Assembly: GCA_018715445.1 (NCBI GenBank)
Contig: DVLP01000054.1
Coordinates: 1-5,460 of the forward strand
Length of the DNA: 5,460 bases
Direction: 5' to 3'
DNA from: Candidatus Avipropionibacterium avicola
GTDB taxonomy: Bacteria > Actinomycetota > Actinomycetes > Propionibacteriales > Propionibacteriaceae
Part shown: piece after piece, positions 1-5,460 of the stretch
Layout: every line of letters begins with the position of its first letter
Position numbering within the stretch: position 1 is the stretch's first letter
The notes under the pieces: model-generated
The model's database searches: none
Told to the model about the DNA's origin: nothing
What the model saw: the letters and a program-made list of their open reading frames with translations, nothing else
Translations under genes and position numbers: made by a program

Positions 1-1
1 G

Positions 2-1231
2 CTGGCCGAGTACGAGGTCTCGACCGCCGTCGAGCACGACGAGGTGACCGCCACCGGCGGGTTGTACGTGGTCGGCTCGGAGCGTCACGAGTCCCGCCGC
101 ATCGACAACCAGCTGCGTGGTCGTTCCGGACGTCAGGGCGACCCGGGCGAGAGCCGATTCTACCTGTCGTTGGGTGACGACCTGATGCGCCGGTTCAAGT
201 CCGACATCGTGGAGTGGGTGCTCAACGCGCTCAAGGTGCCCGACGACCAGCCCATCGAGGACCGTCGGGTCAGCAAGGCCATCGAGGGCGCCCAGCGCCA
301 GATGGAGGAGCAGAACTTCGAGATCCGCAAGAACGTCCTCAAGTACGACGACGTGATGAACCGGCAGCGCCACGCCATCTATGCCGACCGGCGTCGTCTG
401 CTGGAGGGTGCCGACGTCCGCAAGCAACTGCGTCAGACCATCTCGCGGGTGACCGAGCGGATGGTCCGCAATGCCACCGAGGGCTTCCCCGAGGACTGGG
501 ACCTGGAGCAGCTGTGGACCGACATGGGCACCATCTACCCGGTGCGGATCAAGCTGTCGACCTACGACCATGACGAGCTGGAGGCCGACGAACTGGTCGA
601 GGCCTTCGTCAAGGACGCCCAGCGGGCCTACCTGCGCCGGGAGAAGGACCTCGGCAAGGACGTGATGCGTGAGCTGGAGCGACAGGTGATGTTGACCGTC
701 CTGGACCGCAAGTGGCGCGAGCACCTGTACGAGATGGACTACCTGCGCGAAGGCATCGGGCTGCGCTCGATGGCCCAGCGTGACCCGCTGGTCGAGTACC
801 AGCGCGAGGGCGGCGACATGTTCAACGCCATGATGGAGTCCTTCATGGAGGAGGTCGTCGGCTTCCTGTTCAACATCGAGGTCCAGACGCCCGAGGCTCC
901 TGCGGTCGGTGTCGCCGAGGCCAACGGCAAGCCCGTCGCGATCGGCAAGGCGACTGCCTCCGAGGACAAGGAGGCTGGCAACGGGTCCGGCTCGGGGTCG
1001 AAGCGAAGCCGTACCGAGCGCAAGTCCACGCAGAAGGTCGCGGCGAATGCGGGTCGGTCGGCGTCGAAGCTGCGCTACTCGGCGCCGGAGTCCGACGGTG
1101 ACGCCAGTGAGCCGGAGAAGGGCGCCAAGACCGTCGTGAAGAGCAAGGACGACTGGTCGACCACACCGCGGAACGCGCCCTGCCCCTGCGGCAGTGGCAA
1201 GAAGTACAAGCTTTGCCACGGGCGGGCGTGA
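2..1231 (+). CDS. secA: Preprotein translocase ATPase SecA, C-terminal part (5' end outside window)
   Basis: SecA is the cytoplasmic ATPase that drives unfolded preproteins through the SecYEG channel. The reading frame is open from base 2, so the gene begins upstream; 409 codons are visible, a little under half of a usual 900-950 aa SecA. Visible residues about 30-60 hold the end of the second nucleotide-binding domain, with [15 protein letters not shown] and [12 protein letters not shown] (helicase motif VI with its arginine finger region). The helical scaffold follows ([15 protein letters not shown] near residues 109-125), then the helical wing and two-helix-finger region, including [17 protein letters not shown] and the [14 protein letters not shown] block. 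After about residue 300 comes a Gly/Ser/Lys-rich flexible linker, then a SEC-C zinc-binding tail, [13 protein letters not shown], with ligands Cys394, Cys396, Cys405 and His406 (C-x-C-x8-C-H). This intact tail, which binds SecB or ribosomes in other bacteria, argues for the housekeeping SecA (SecA1) rather than SecA2. No frameshift is seen. The stop lies 7 bases before the next gene. Confidence 0.97.
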   Translation: MAEYEVSTAVEHDEVTATGGLYVVGSERHESRRIDNQLRGRSGRQGDPGESRFYLSLGDDLMRRFKSDIVEWVLNALKVPDDQPIEDRRVSKAIEGAQRQMEEQNFEIRKNVLKYDDVMNRQRHAIYADRRRLLEGADVRKQLRQTISRVTERMVRNATEGFPEDWDLEQLWTDMGTIYPVRIKLSTYDHDELEADELVEAFVKDAQRAYLRREKDLGKDVMRELERQVMLTVLDRKWREHLYEMDYLREGIGLRSMAQRDPLVEYQREGGDMFNAMMESFMEEVVGFLFNIEVQTPEAPAVGVAEANGKPVAIGKATASEDKEAGNGSGSGSKRSRTERKSTQKVAANAGRSASKLRYSAPESDGDASEPEKGAKTVVKSKDDWSTTPRNAPCPCGSGKKYKLCHGRA

Positions 1232-1238
1232 TCCGACC

Positions 1239-2408
1239 ATGACCGAGCGGACCGGCTTCAGCGCCGAAGAGGTCAGGCAGTTCTTCACTTCCCGGGTGTA
1301 CGGGAAGGTCCCGGCGGTGGCGAGCCAGGCCGACGTGACCTGGCAGGTCCTCGAGGAAGGGACGGCAGCCACGGGTGGGCGACGCCGCCAAATCCGGGTG
1401 GACCTGACCGTGCCGGACGGTCGGCAGGTCCGCCTCACGGTGCTGGTGCGGCTGCCGGAGTCGGCATCGCCGCAGGCCCGGGTCGGGGCGTTCTGCGGGA
1501 TGAACTTCCGCGGCAACCACACCTGTGAGGCCGACGAGGCCGTGCTCGACGTGACCGAGGCCTCCGCGGCGGGGGACCGGCTGCACTACGCGCCGGAGCG
1601 ACCCGTGCCGGTCCGCGGCGACCAGATCGCGCGCTGGTCCTTCGACCAGGTCACCGAGCGCGGCTGGGCGAGCATCACCTGGTGCTATCTCCAACTGGGG
1701 ATGGACAAGGCCTCCCACTTCGAGCACGGCCCGCACCAGTTGTTCTCCGACCATCTGGTCGACGAGCGCGATCCCGACGAGTGGGGCGCCATCTCGATCT
1801 GGGCCTGGACCATGTCGCGCGTGCTGGATGCCGTGGTGGCCGGGATGATCCCCGAGGTCGATCCGCAGCGGGTGATCGCCCACGGACACTCCCGGTTGGG
1901 CAAGACCGCCATCTGGGCCGGGGTGAACGATCCGCGGTTCGCGGCGGTGATCAGCAACAACTCCGGATGCCTCGGAGCGACCCTGACCCGCGAACGCGGC
2001 GAGACGCCGACGGTGCTGGCCAGGGCGTTCCCGCACTGGGTCACGCCGAACCATGCAGAGGTGGTCGAGCACTGGGAGGACGTGTTCGCCGGCCGAGCCG
2101 AGCCCGAGGTACCGGACCAGCCGGACCTGTTGGCCCTGGTCGCGCCGCGGCCGTTGTACGTGGCCAGTGCTTCGGAGGACGCCTGGGCCGATCCCGAAGG
2201 GGAGTACGAGTCGTGGCAGCAGGCGTCGGCCGCCTGGACTGGCGGGCCGGAGGCGACCGCGGGGGAGTTCCCTGAGCCCGGGGAGGTCCGGGCTCCGACG
2301 ACGGCACCGCTGGGGTACCACCTGCGCGACGGGGCCCATGCGGTCGAGCCGTTCGACTGGGCGGCCTGGCTCGACTTCGCCGATCGCTGGGTCGCTCAGC
2401 CCGACTGA
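1239..2408 (+). CDS. CE15-like (glucuronoyl esterase-type) alpha/beta hydrolase, no signal peptide
   Basis: This 389-aa protein resembles the carbohydrate esterase family 15 fold, whose characterised members cleave ester bonds between lignin alcohols and glucuronoyl groups of xylan. Family blocks appear in order: VYGKVP near residue 21, MNFRGNHT (88-95), WGAISIWAWTMSRVLDAV, the nucleophile elbow HGHSRLGK with Ser218, SNNSG (239-243), FPHW, LLALVAPRPLYVASASED and DGAHAVEPFDW with the presumed catalytic His367. The likely acid is Glu313 or Asp314, just after the APRPLYVA strand; the other acid position known in the family (23 residues after Ser) is Asn241 here. The ATG at 1239 is chosen because the longer in-frame GTG at 1194 lies inside secA. 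The Shine-Dalgarno is weak (GGGCGGG near 1220-1226), so translational coupling to secA is plausible. The N-terminus is polar (MTERTGFSAEEVRQ) with no signal peptide or lipobox, so the protein is inferred to be cytoplasmic, unlike typical secreted CE15 enzymes. The real substrate could be another small ester; the name is a fold-level call. Confidence 0.85.
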   Translation: MTERTGFSAEEVRQFFTSRVYGKVPAVASQADVTWQVLEEGTAATGGRRRQIRVDLTVPDGRQVRLTVLVRLPESASPQARVGAFCGMNFRGNHTCEADEAVLDVTEASAAGDRLHYAPERPVPVRGDQIARWSFDQVTERGWASITWCYLQLGMDKASHFEHGPHQLFSDHLVDERDPDEWGAISIWAWTMSRVLDAVVAGMIPEVDPQRVIAHGHSRLGKTAIWAGVNDPRFAAVISNNSGCLGATLTRERGETPTVLARAFPHWVTPNHAEVVEHWEDVFAGRAEPEVPDQPDLLALVAPRPLYVASASEDAWADPEGEYESWQQASAAWTGGPEATAGEFPEPGEVRAPTTAPLGYHLRDGAHAVEPFDWAAWLDFADRWVAQPD

Positions 2409-2512
2409 GTCGCGGCACCCGCTGAGTCCGACCTGCTGATAGCGCGCGCTGACCCCGAGCTGCTAATCCCATCCGCTGGCCCAGTCCGCTGACCCCTGCC
2501 ACCCTGGCCCGG
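2409..2512. other. Convergent intergenic gap with recurring GCTGA/GCTGG motif
   Basis: These 104 bases separate the converging ends of the CE15-like gene and the DUF222-HNH gene. The pentamer GCTGA or a one-base variant (GCTAA, GCTGG) recurs about six times at intervals of roughly 12-16 bases from 2421 to about 2492. A perfect 10-base palindrome, AGCGCGCGCT, sits at 2441-2450. CTGACC (2489-2494) can pair with GGTCAG (2511-2516) across a 16-base loop, which overlaps the HNH stop codon. None is followed by a T-tract, so no intrinsic terminator is called. The recurrence may be a decayed tandem repeat. Confidence 0.4.
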
Positions 2513-4489
2513 TCAGGCAGCCCGTGCTGAGTCGTCCTGGTGGGGCGTGGCGAGTGACGGCTCGACGACGGGTGACACCTGGGATTGCCGTTGTGCTTGG
2601 AAGAGGACGTCGACGCAGTTGGCCAGACGGAAGCCCTCGCCACCACCGATCGTGATGGTCTGCTGGGCCCGTGGATCGTCGAGGGACACGATGTCGGCGT
2701 AGTGCTGGTCGAGAGCGGCCTGTCGAGCGCGTTCGGTGTCGCGGTGGTGCCGTTGCTCGGCGAACAGTCGGCGGCGTTCGGCCAGGGCGGTGTCGCGGGC
2801 GGTGCCGGTGAGGAAGGATCCTCGGGCGTCGACCAGCGGCGGCACCGCGACCTCGGGGTCGTGCCGCTCGATCAGGGGCACGATGGGGGTGCCGTCCCGG
2901 CTGAACACCCACCGGGGCGTCTCCAGCCCGGCGAGCTCGGGCGGAAGCGTCGAGCCACGGTGGTTGGTGGTGATGGTGATGTTGTCCTCGTGCACGACCG
3001 TGTGATGGTGCTGACAGAGCAGCATCAGGTTGTCGAGGTCGGTGGGGCCACCGTCGAGCCAGTGGACGATGTGGTGAACCTTCAGGCGGCGACTGCGAGA
3101 GCAGGTGGGGAAGGCGCAGTGGCCGTCCCGCAGCATCAGGGCGCGGCGTTGGGCGCGCGTGCCGAAACGTTGGCTGCGTCCGACGTGCAGCGGTTCGCCG
3201 TCCAGTCCGGTCACGATGGCCTGGACCTCGGCCTCGCAACACAGTCGCCGTACGGTCGCTGGCTCCACTCCGGCGAAGCCGCGGATCCAGCACCTGCCGA
3301 CGCCATCCGACGGGGCCTGATCCCAAGGGACGTGATCAGAGGGCGCCTGATCCAACGCGGCCTGGTCAGTGGAGGCTTGATCGGATGAGGCCTGGTCCGA
3401 TGGGACCTGATCGGAGGGGACCTGGTGCAGCCCGGCTTGGTCCGAGGGGGCTTCCGAGGAGGCCTGATCCGAGGACGATCGCCCGGGCGGCGTTCCAGCG
3501 GGAACGTCCGAGGCCTCGGCAGCGGTGTGCTCATGGAGGTGGACAAGATGGCTGGCGTTGACCTCGACCACCACAGTGGTGCGGTCCTCGCCGGAGCGGT
3601 CCGCCGGTGCGGTCGCCAGCCAGTGCTGGGCGATCTCGACCAGTCCGGCGACCTTGCTGCGCCGTATCACCTCATTCGGCGTCTCAGCCAGGTCGAAGGG
3701 TGCCCGCACGCGCAGTGACCGACTCCCGGTGGCTGCGCTGATCTCGGCGCTGGCTTCTGCATCGGCACTGGCTTCTGCATCGGCACTGGCTTCTGCATCG
3801 GCGCTGGGTGGGTCGGCGCGGTGGGCGTCGGCACTGTCAGGGTTGGCACTGTCAGGGTTGGCACTGTCAGCGTCGGCACGGTGGGCGTCGGCGGCCTGAT
3901 CCAGAGCCATGATCACCGCGGCTCCCTGCTCGGGCGGCAGCAGTGCGCTCACCCGCACCATGCCGTCGTCACGGGTCGACCACGACACCGCCGCCTGGGC
4001 CTCCCGTGCCGCCTGGGCCCCGGTGTGGGCGCGGTACGCCCGTACCGTCCGCGACAGCTGCGAGGCCGTGGCATGGCGAGCCAGACCCAACACCGTGGCC
4101 TCGTCGTGGTCATCGACCAGCCGGGTGAGCTCTCGCACCTTGGAGTAGGACAGATCGCCGTCGCGAAATGCGGCCAGCGTCTGCGGCATCCGGGCCAGTC
4201 CGCGCGCGACCCGGACGTGTTCGCGTGCCGCGCCCGGGCCGATCCCGCACATCCGCGACACCCACGCCGCCAAGGAGGCATCCTCGTGCCACCACCGGAT
4301 CGCGCCCGACGCGTCGAAGTCGGCCAGCAACTCCAGGAACACCGCCTCCTGCCGTGCCAGGTCCGCTGCGGCTGCCATCACCCGTGCGGCCAGCGCCTCG
4401 GCCGCCCCTCGCTCAATCGTGTCGGCATCAGTCCTGACGGCTCCCGCCTCGACACCATCGGGCATCCGATCCTGCTGTTCCACCGTCAT
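2513..4489 (-). CDS. DUF222 / 13E12-family HNH endonuclease-like protein with two internal repeat inserts
   Basis: The 658-aa product belongs to the DUF222-HNH family, multicopy in many Actinomycetota and related to the M. tuberculosis 13E12 repeat proteins. The cellular role is unknown; a metal-dependent DNA-nicking or cutting activity is inferred from the HNH domain. Residues about 28-195 match the DUF222 start (SLAAWVSRMCGIGPGAAREH, ARMPQTLAAFRDGDLSYSKV), and DUF222 resumes at about 257-310. Residues about 446-503 are the HNH module: CAFPTC (Cys458, Cys463), VHHIVHW (His472/His473, catalytic His473 by analogy), GGPTDLDNL (Asn487) and LCQHHH (Cys492, His495), all key positions present. Two inserts interrupt the conserved parts: Asp/Ala-rich repeats at about 201-248, and SDQxx pentads at about 340-397. 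The family usually has a variable mid-region, but these arrays are strikingly regular. The start is ATG 4489, because AGGGGG (4503-4498) lies 8 bases upstream; the GTG at 4495 would leave only 2 bases. No signal peptide or membrane segment is seen. The gene is convergent with the hydrolase and divergent from larA, so it is probably monocistronic. Confidence 0.93.
   Translation of the reverse strand: MTVEQQDRMPDGVEAGAVRTDADTIERGAAEALAARVMAAAADLARQEAVFLELLADFDASGAIRWWHEDASLAAWVSRMCGIGPGAAREHVRVARGLARMPQTLAAFRDGDLSYSKVRELTRLVDDHDEATVLGLARHATASQLSRTVRAYRAHTGAQAAREAQAAVSWSTRDDGMVRVSALLPPEQGAAVIMALDQAADAHRADADSANPDSANPDSADAHRADPPSADAEASADAEASADAEASAEISAATGSRSLRVRAPFDLAETPNEVIRRSKVAGLVEIAQHWLATAPADRSGEDRTTVVVEVNASHLVHLHEHTAAEASDVPAGTPPGRSSSDQASSEAPSDQAGLHQVPSDQVPSDQASSDQASTDQAALDQAPSDHVPWDQAPSDGVGRCWIRGFAGVEPATVRRLCCEAEVQAIVTGLDGEPLHVGRSQRFGTRAQRRALMLRDGHCAFPTCSRSRRLKVHHIVHWLDGGPTDLDNLMLLCQHHHTVVHEDNITITTNHRGSTLPPELAGLETPRWVFSRDGTPIVPLIERHDPEVAVPPLVDARGSFLTGTARDTALAERRRLFAEQRHHRDTERARQAALDQHYADIVSLDDPRAQQTITIGGGEGFRLANCVDVLFQAQRQSQVSPVVEPSLATPHQDDSARAA
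3304..3484 (-). repeat. In-frame 15-bp tandem array encoding SDQ(A/V)(P/S) pentads
   Basis: Within the HNH gene, Asp-Gln pairs recur in the protein as SDQAS, SDQVP, TDQAA, LDQAP, SDHVP, WDQAP and so on. On the + strand the tetramer GATC or a one-base variant falls exactly every 15 bases at 3319, 3334, 3349, 3364, 3379, 3394, 3409, 3424 and 3439. GATC is exact at 3319, 3334, 3349, 3379 and 3409; the others read GGTC or GGTG. Near 3454 the register slips by one codon before a further GATC at 3466. Units have diverged at the base level but keep the pentad register, which points to old duplication by slippage followed by drift. The array lies between DUF222 and the HNH module and is probably a disordered linker. 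Confidence 0.85.
3750..3803 (-). repeat. Three 18-bp tandem units (hexapeptide DAEASA)
   Basis: The unit CTGGCTTCTGCATCGGCA (+ strand) occurs at 3750-3767 and 3768-3785 without any mismatch, and at 3786-3803 with only the last base changed. It encodes DAEASA three times in the HNH gene. Near-perfect identity means the duplication is recent or kept uniform by slippage or recombination. It abuts the 15-bp array. Confidence 0.92.
3801..3890 (-). repeat. Six 15-bp tandem units (DAHRA / NPDSA pentads)
   Basis: Six consecutive 15-base units start at 3801, 3816, 3831, 3846, 3861 and 3876. Those at 3831 and 3846 are identical (GCACTGTCAGGGTTG); 3861 differs from them at two bases; 3816 and 3876 differ from each other at one base (GCRCGGTGGGCGTCG). 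In the protein they read DAHRA, DADSA, NPDSA, NPDSA, DAHRA, DPPSA, followed by the hexads. The insert splits the DUF222 region of the HNH protein after MALDQAA. Confidence 0.9.
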
Positions 4490-4497
4490 GGCCACGT

Positions 4498-4503
4498 CCC
4501 CCT
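4498..4503 (-). promoter_or_regulatory. Ribosome binding site of the DUF222-HNH gene
   Basis: AGGGGG on the - strand ends 8 bases before ATG 4489 and only 2 bases before the in-frame GTG 4495. The spacing decides in favour of the ATG start (MTVEQQDR). Confidence 0.7.
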
Positions 4504-4551
4504 CGTCGCTCTACCGGAACCACAGTCAAACAGCGACCTCCGACACCGCAC

Positions 4552-4619
4552 CCACAGCGACCCCCGACCCCGTCCCGAGAGCAGACCACAGCGATCTCCG
4601 ACCCCGTCCCGAGAGCACA
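4552..4619. repeat. 34-bp tandem direct repeat in divergent intergenic region
   Basis: Two adjacent 34-base copies (4552-4585 and 4586-4619) agree at 31 of 34 positions. Both contain the block CCGACCCCGTCCCGAGAGCA. A shorter degenerate third copy lies at 4531-4548 (CAGCGACCTCCGACACCG, 16 of 18 bases matching the start of the second copy from its third base). The array sits between the start codons of the HNH gene and larA, about 60 bases upstream of the HNH start and 48 bases upstream of larA. The position suits operator or promoter sites, but binding is not shown. No clear -35/-10 pair could be assigned to either gene. Confidence 0.85.
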
Positions 4620-4653
4620 CCAGCAGCACCCTGTCGTCGCGCTGCGCCCAGGT

Positions 4654-4660
4654 GGGAGGA
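4654..4660 (+). promoter_or_regulatory. Ribosome binding site of the larA-like gene
   Basis: GGGAGGA lies 7 bases before ATG 4668, ideal Shine-Dalgarno strength and spacing. The ATG at 4660 overlaps it and is in a different frame, so 4668 is the start. Confidence 0.85.
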
Positions 4661-4667
4661 TGGCGGC

Positions 4668-5460
4668 ATGGCTCAGGCAGAGGTTCTGTACGGACGCGGC
4701 ACGATCTCCTTCGACGTCCCCGACGACGCCGAGGTGACGATCGTGCGCAAGCCGGTCGCCGAGAAGCTGTCCGACCCCCGAGCCGCGGTCGCCAGGGCCC
4801 TCGACGACGAGCCGATCGACTCCGCCCCCTTGACCGAGCTCGCCCGGGGCCGCTCCAGCGCCTGCATCGTGGTCTGTGACATCACCCGACCCGTACCGAA
4901 CCATCTCTTCCTGCGTCCGTGCGTCGAGCGACTGGTGGCGGCCGGGATCGGACTCGAGGCCATCACCATCCTGGTCGCGACGGGTCTGCACCGGGTCGGT
5001 GACGACGCCGAGTTGGCCGAGCTCATCGGCGATCCGTGGGTGATCGAGCACGTCCGCGTCGAGTGGCACGATGCCCGCGATCCCCACCAGCTGGTCGATC
5101 TGGGCCACACCGCGACCCGCCACACCCCGATCGTGCTGAACCGTTCGTTGGTGGAGGCCGACCTGCGCATCGTCACCGGTCTGGTCGAGCCACACTTCAT
5201 GGCGGGCTGGTCCGGCGGCCGCAAGGTGGTCGCCCCCGGGGTCGCCGGGCACGAGACGATCCGTACCTTCCACTCGGCCCGCTTCATGGAGGACCCCGGC
5301 GCGGTCCAGTGCAACCTGGAAGGCAATCCGCTCCACGAGGAGCAGTTGGAGATCGTCGCCACCCTCGGTGAGGTCCACGCGATCAACACCGTGATCGACG
5401 AGGACCGCGACCTGGTGGCCGTCACCTTCGGGGAGGTGGTCGCCAGCCACCTCGCCGCCG
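4668..5460 (+). CDS. larA: LarA-family nickel-dependent 2-hydroxyacid racemase, N-terminal part (3' end outside window)
   Basis: LarA enzymes interconvert the D and L forms of lactate, or of other 2-hydroxyacids in homologues, with a covalently bound nickel-pincer nucleotide cofactor. The first 264 codons are visible; the family is usually about 420-430 aa, so roughly 60% is here. Motifs in order: CDITRPVP with Asp71 and Arg74; TGLHR with His108; EPHFMAGWSGGRK with His176 and Lys186; and His202 in TFHSARFM. They line up with L. plantarum LarA Asp72, Arg75, His108, His174, Lys184 (cofactor attachment) and His200 (nickel ligand), with a drift of at most two residues, so cofactor binding and acid/base catalysis look intact. 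There is no signal peptide, consistent with a cytoplasmic enzyme. The start ATG has a strong Shine-Dalgarno. The gene diverges from the HNH gene. Cofactor-making genes (larB, larC, larE) are not in the window. Lactate as substrate is not proven; malate, phenyllactate or sugar-acid activity occurs in the wider family. Confidence 0.92.
   Translation, partial: MAQAEVLYGRGTISFDVPDDAEVTIVRKPVAEKLSDPRAAVARALDDEPIDSAPLTELARGRSSACIVVCDITRPVPNHLFLRPCVERLVAAGIGLEAITILVATGLHRVGDDAELAELIGDPWVIEHVRVEWHDARDPHQLVDLGHTATRHTPIVLNRSLVEADLRIVTGLVEPHFMAGWSGGRKVVAPGVAGHETIRTFHSARFMEDPGAVQCNLEGNPLHEEQLEIVATLGEVHAINTVIDEDRDLVAVTFGEVVASHLAA

Noticed and set aside
1194..1238. Upstream GTG start for the CE15-like gene
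   Set aside because: It lies within the SEC-C coding part of secA, has no ribosome binding site, and would add residues unlike the family; ATG 1239 directly after the secA stop fits better.
870..2339. Long open frame (489 codons) on the - strand across secA and the hydrolase
   Set aside because: It is antisense to two genes with clear family motifs; the translation is Arg/Pro/Gly-rich with no recognisable domain, as expected from the opposite strand of GC-rich codons.
2489..2516. CTGACC/GGTCAG hairpin as a terminator
   Set aside because: The stem is only six pairs with a 16-base loop, no T-tract follows on either strand, and it overlaps the HNH stop codon.
2585..3388. 267-codon + strand open frame opposite the HNH gene, with regular Gly-Leu-Ile repeats at its end
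   Set aside because: The repeat pattern is the complement of the SDQ pentad array; the HNH zinc and catalytic motifs on the - strand fix the true frame.
3299..3890. CRISPR-like array
   Set aside because: Units are 15-18 bp, directly adjacent without unique spacers, and encode part of a protein in frame; no cas genes are present.
4508..4531. TTGACT on the - strand upstream of the HNH gene as a -35 box
   Set aside because: No acceptable -10 hexamer lies 16-18 bases downstream; TAGAGC is only 10 bases away and the remaining space is taken by the ribosome binding site.
3821..4879. 352-codon + strand open frame bridging the HNH gene, the intergenic region and larA
   Set aside because: It is antisense to the DUF222 domain and out of frame with larA; composition is Arg/Pro/His-rich without motifs.
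4428..5450. 340-codon open frame on the - strand opposite larA
   Set aside because: The + strand encodes a LarA with all motifs and a strong ribosome binding site; this frame also runs across the intergenic repeat and the start of the HNH gene and has no family motif.

Overview
The window is GC-rich DNA (third codon positions almost all G or C) from an actinomycete-type bacterium. The evidence is a SecA of actinobacterial style with a SEC-C tail, a DUF222/13E12-type HNH protein (a family found mainly in Actinomycetota) and the overall codon use. The genus cannot be settled from the sequence; Propionibacteriales-like is only a guess.

Layout, left to right: (1) the 3' part of secA on the + strand (2-1231), cut by the left window edge; (2) seven bases later, a CE15-like alpha/beta hydrolase of 389 aa (1239-2408, +) without a signal peptide; (3) a 104-bp convergent intergenic gap; (4) a large DUF222-HNH endonuclease-like gene on the - strand (2513-4489), which carries two in-frame low-complexity arrays built from 15- and 18-bp DNA units; (5) a 178-bp divergent intergenic region with a 34-bp tandem direct repeat; (6) the 5' part of a LarA-family nickel-dependent racemase gene (4668 to the right edge, +), cut by the window end. 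No gap exceeds 178 bp. No RNA gene, CRISPR array, transposase or convincing terminator was seen.

How the genes relate: SecA is the core ATPase motor of protein export. The hydrolase behind it is probably co-transcribed by proximity, but no functional link to export is visible. The DUF222-HNH gene faces against the hydrolase and away from larA, so it is its own transcription unit and looks like an accessory gene lying between housekeeping or metabolic genes. The LarA homologue keeps the residues that bind the nickel-pincer cofactor and do the catalysis in the characterised lactate racemase, so it is probably an active 2-hydroxyacid racemase or epimerase, with the substrate unknown.

The most unusual features are the repeat arrays inside the HNH gene, where every unit is a multiple of three so copy-number change would keep the frame; the tandem 34-bp repeat between the divergent HNH and larA genes; and the CE15-like enzyme with no export signal and an Asn at one of the two positions where this family carries its catalytic acid. 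No clearly new multi-gene system is evident.
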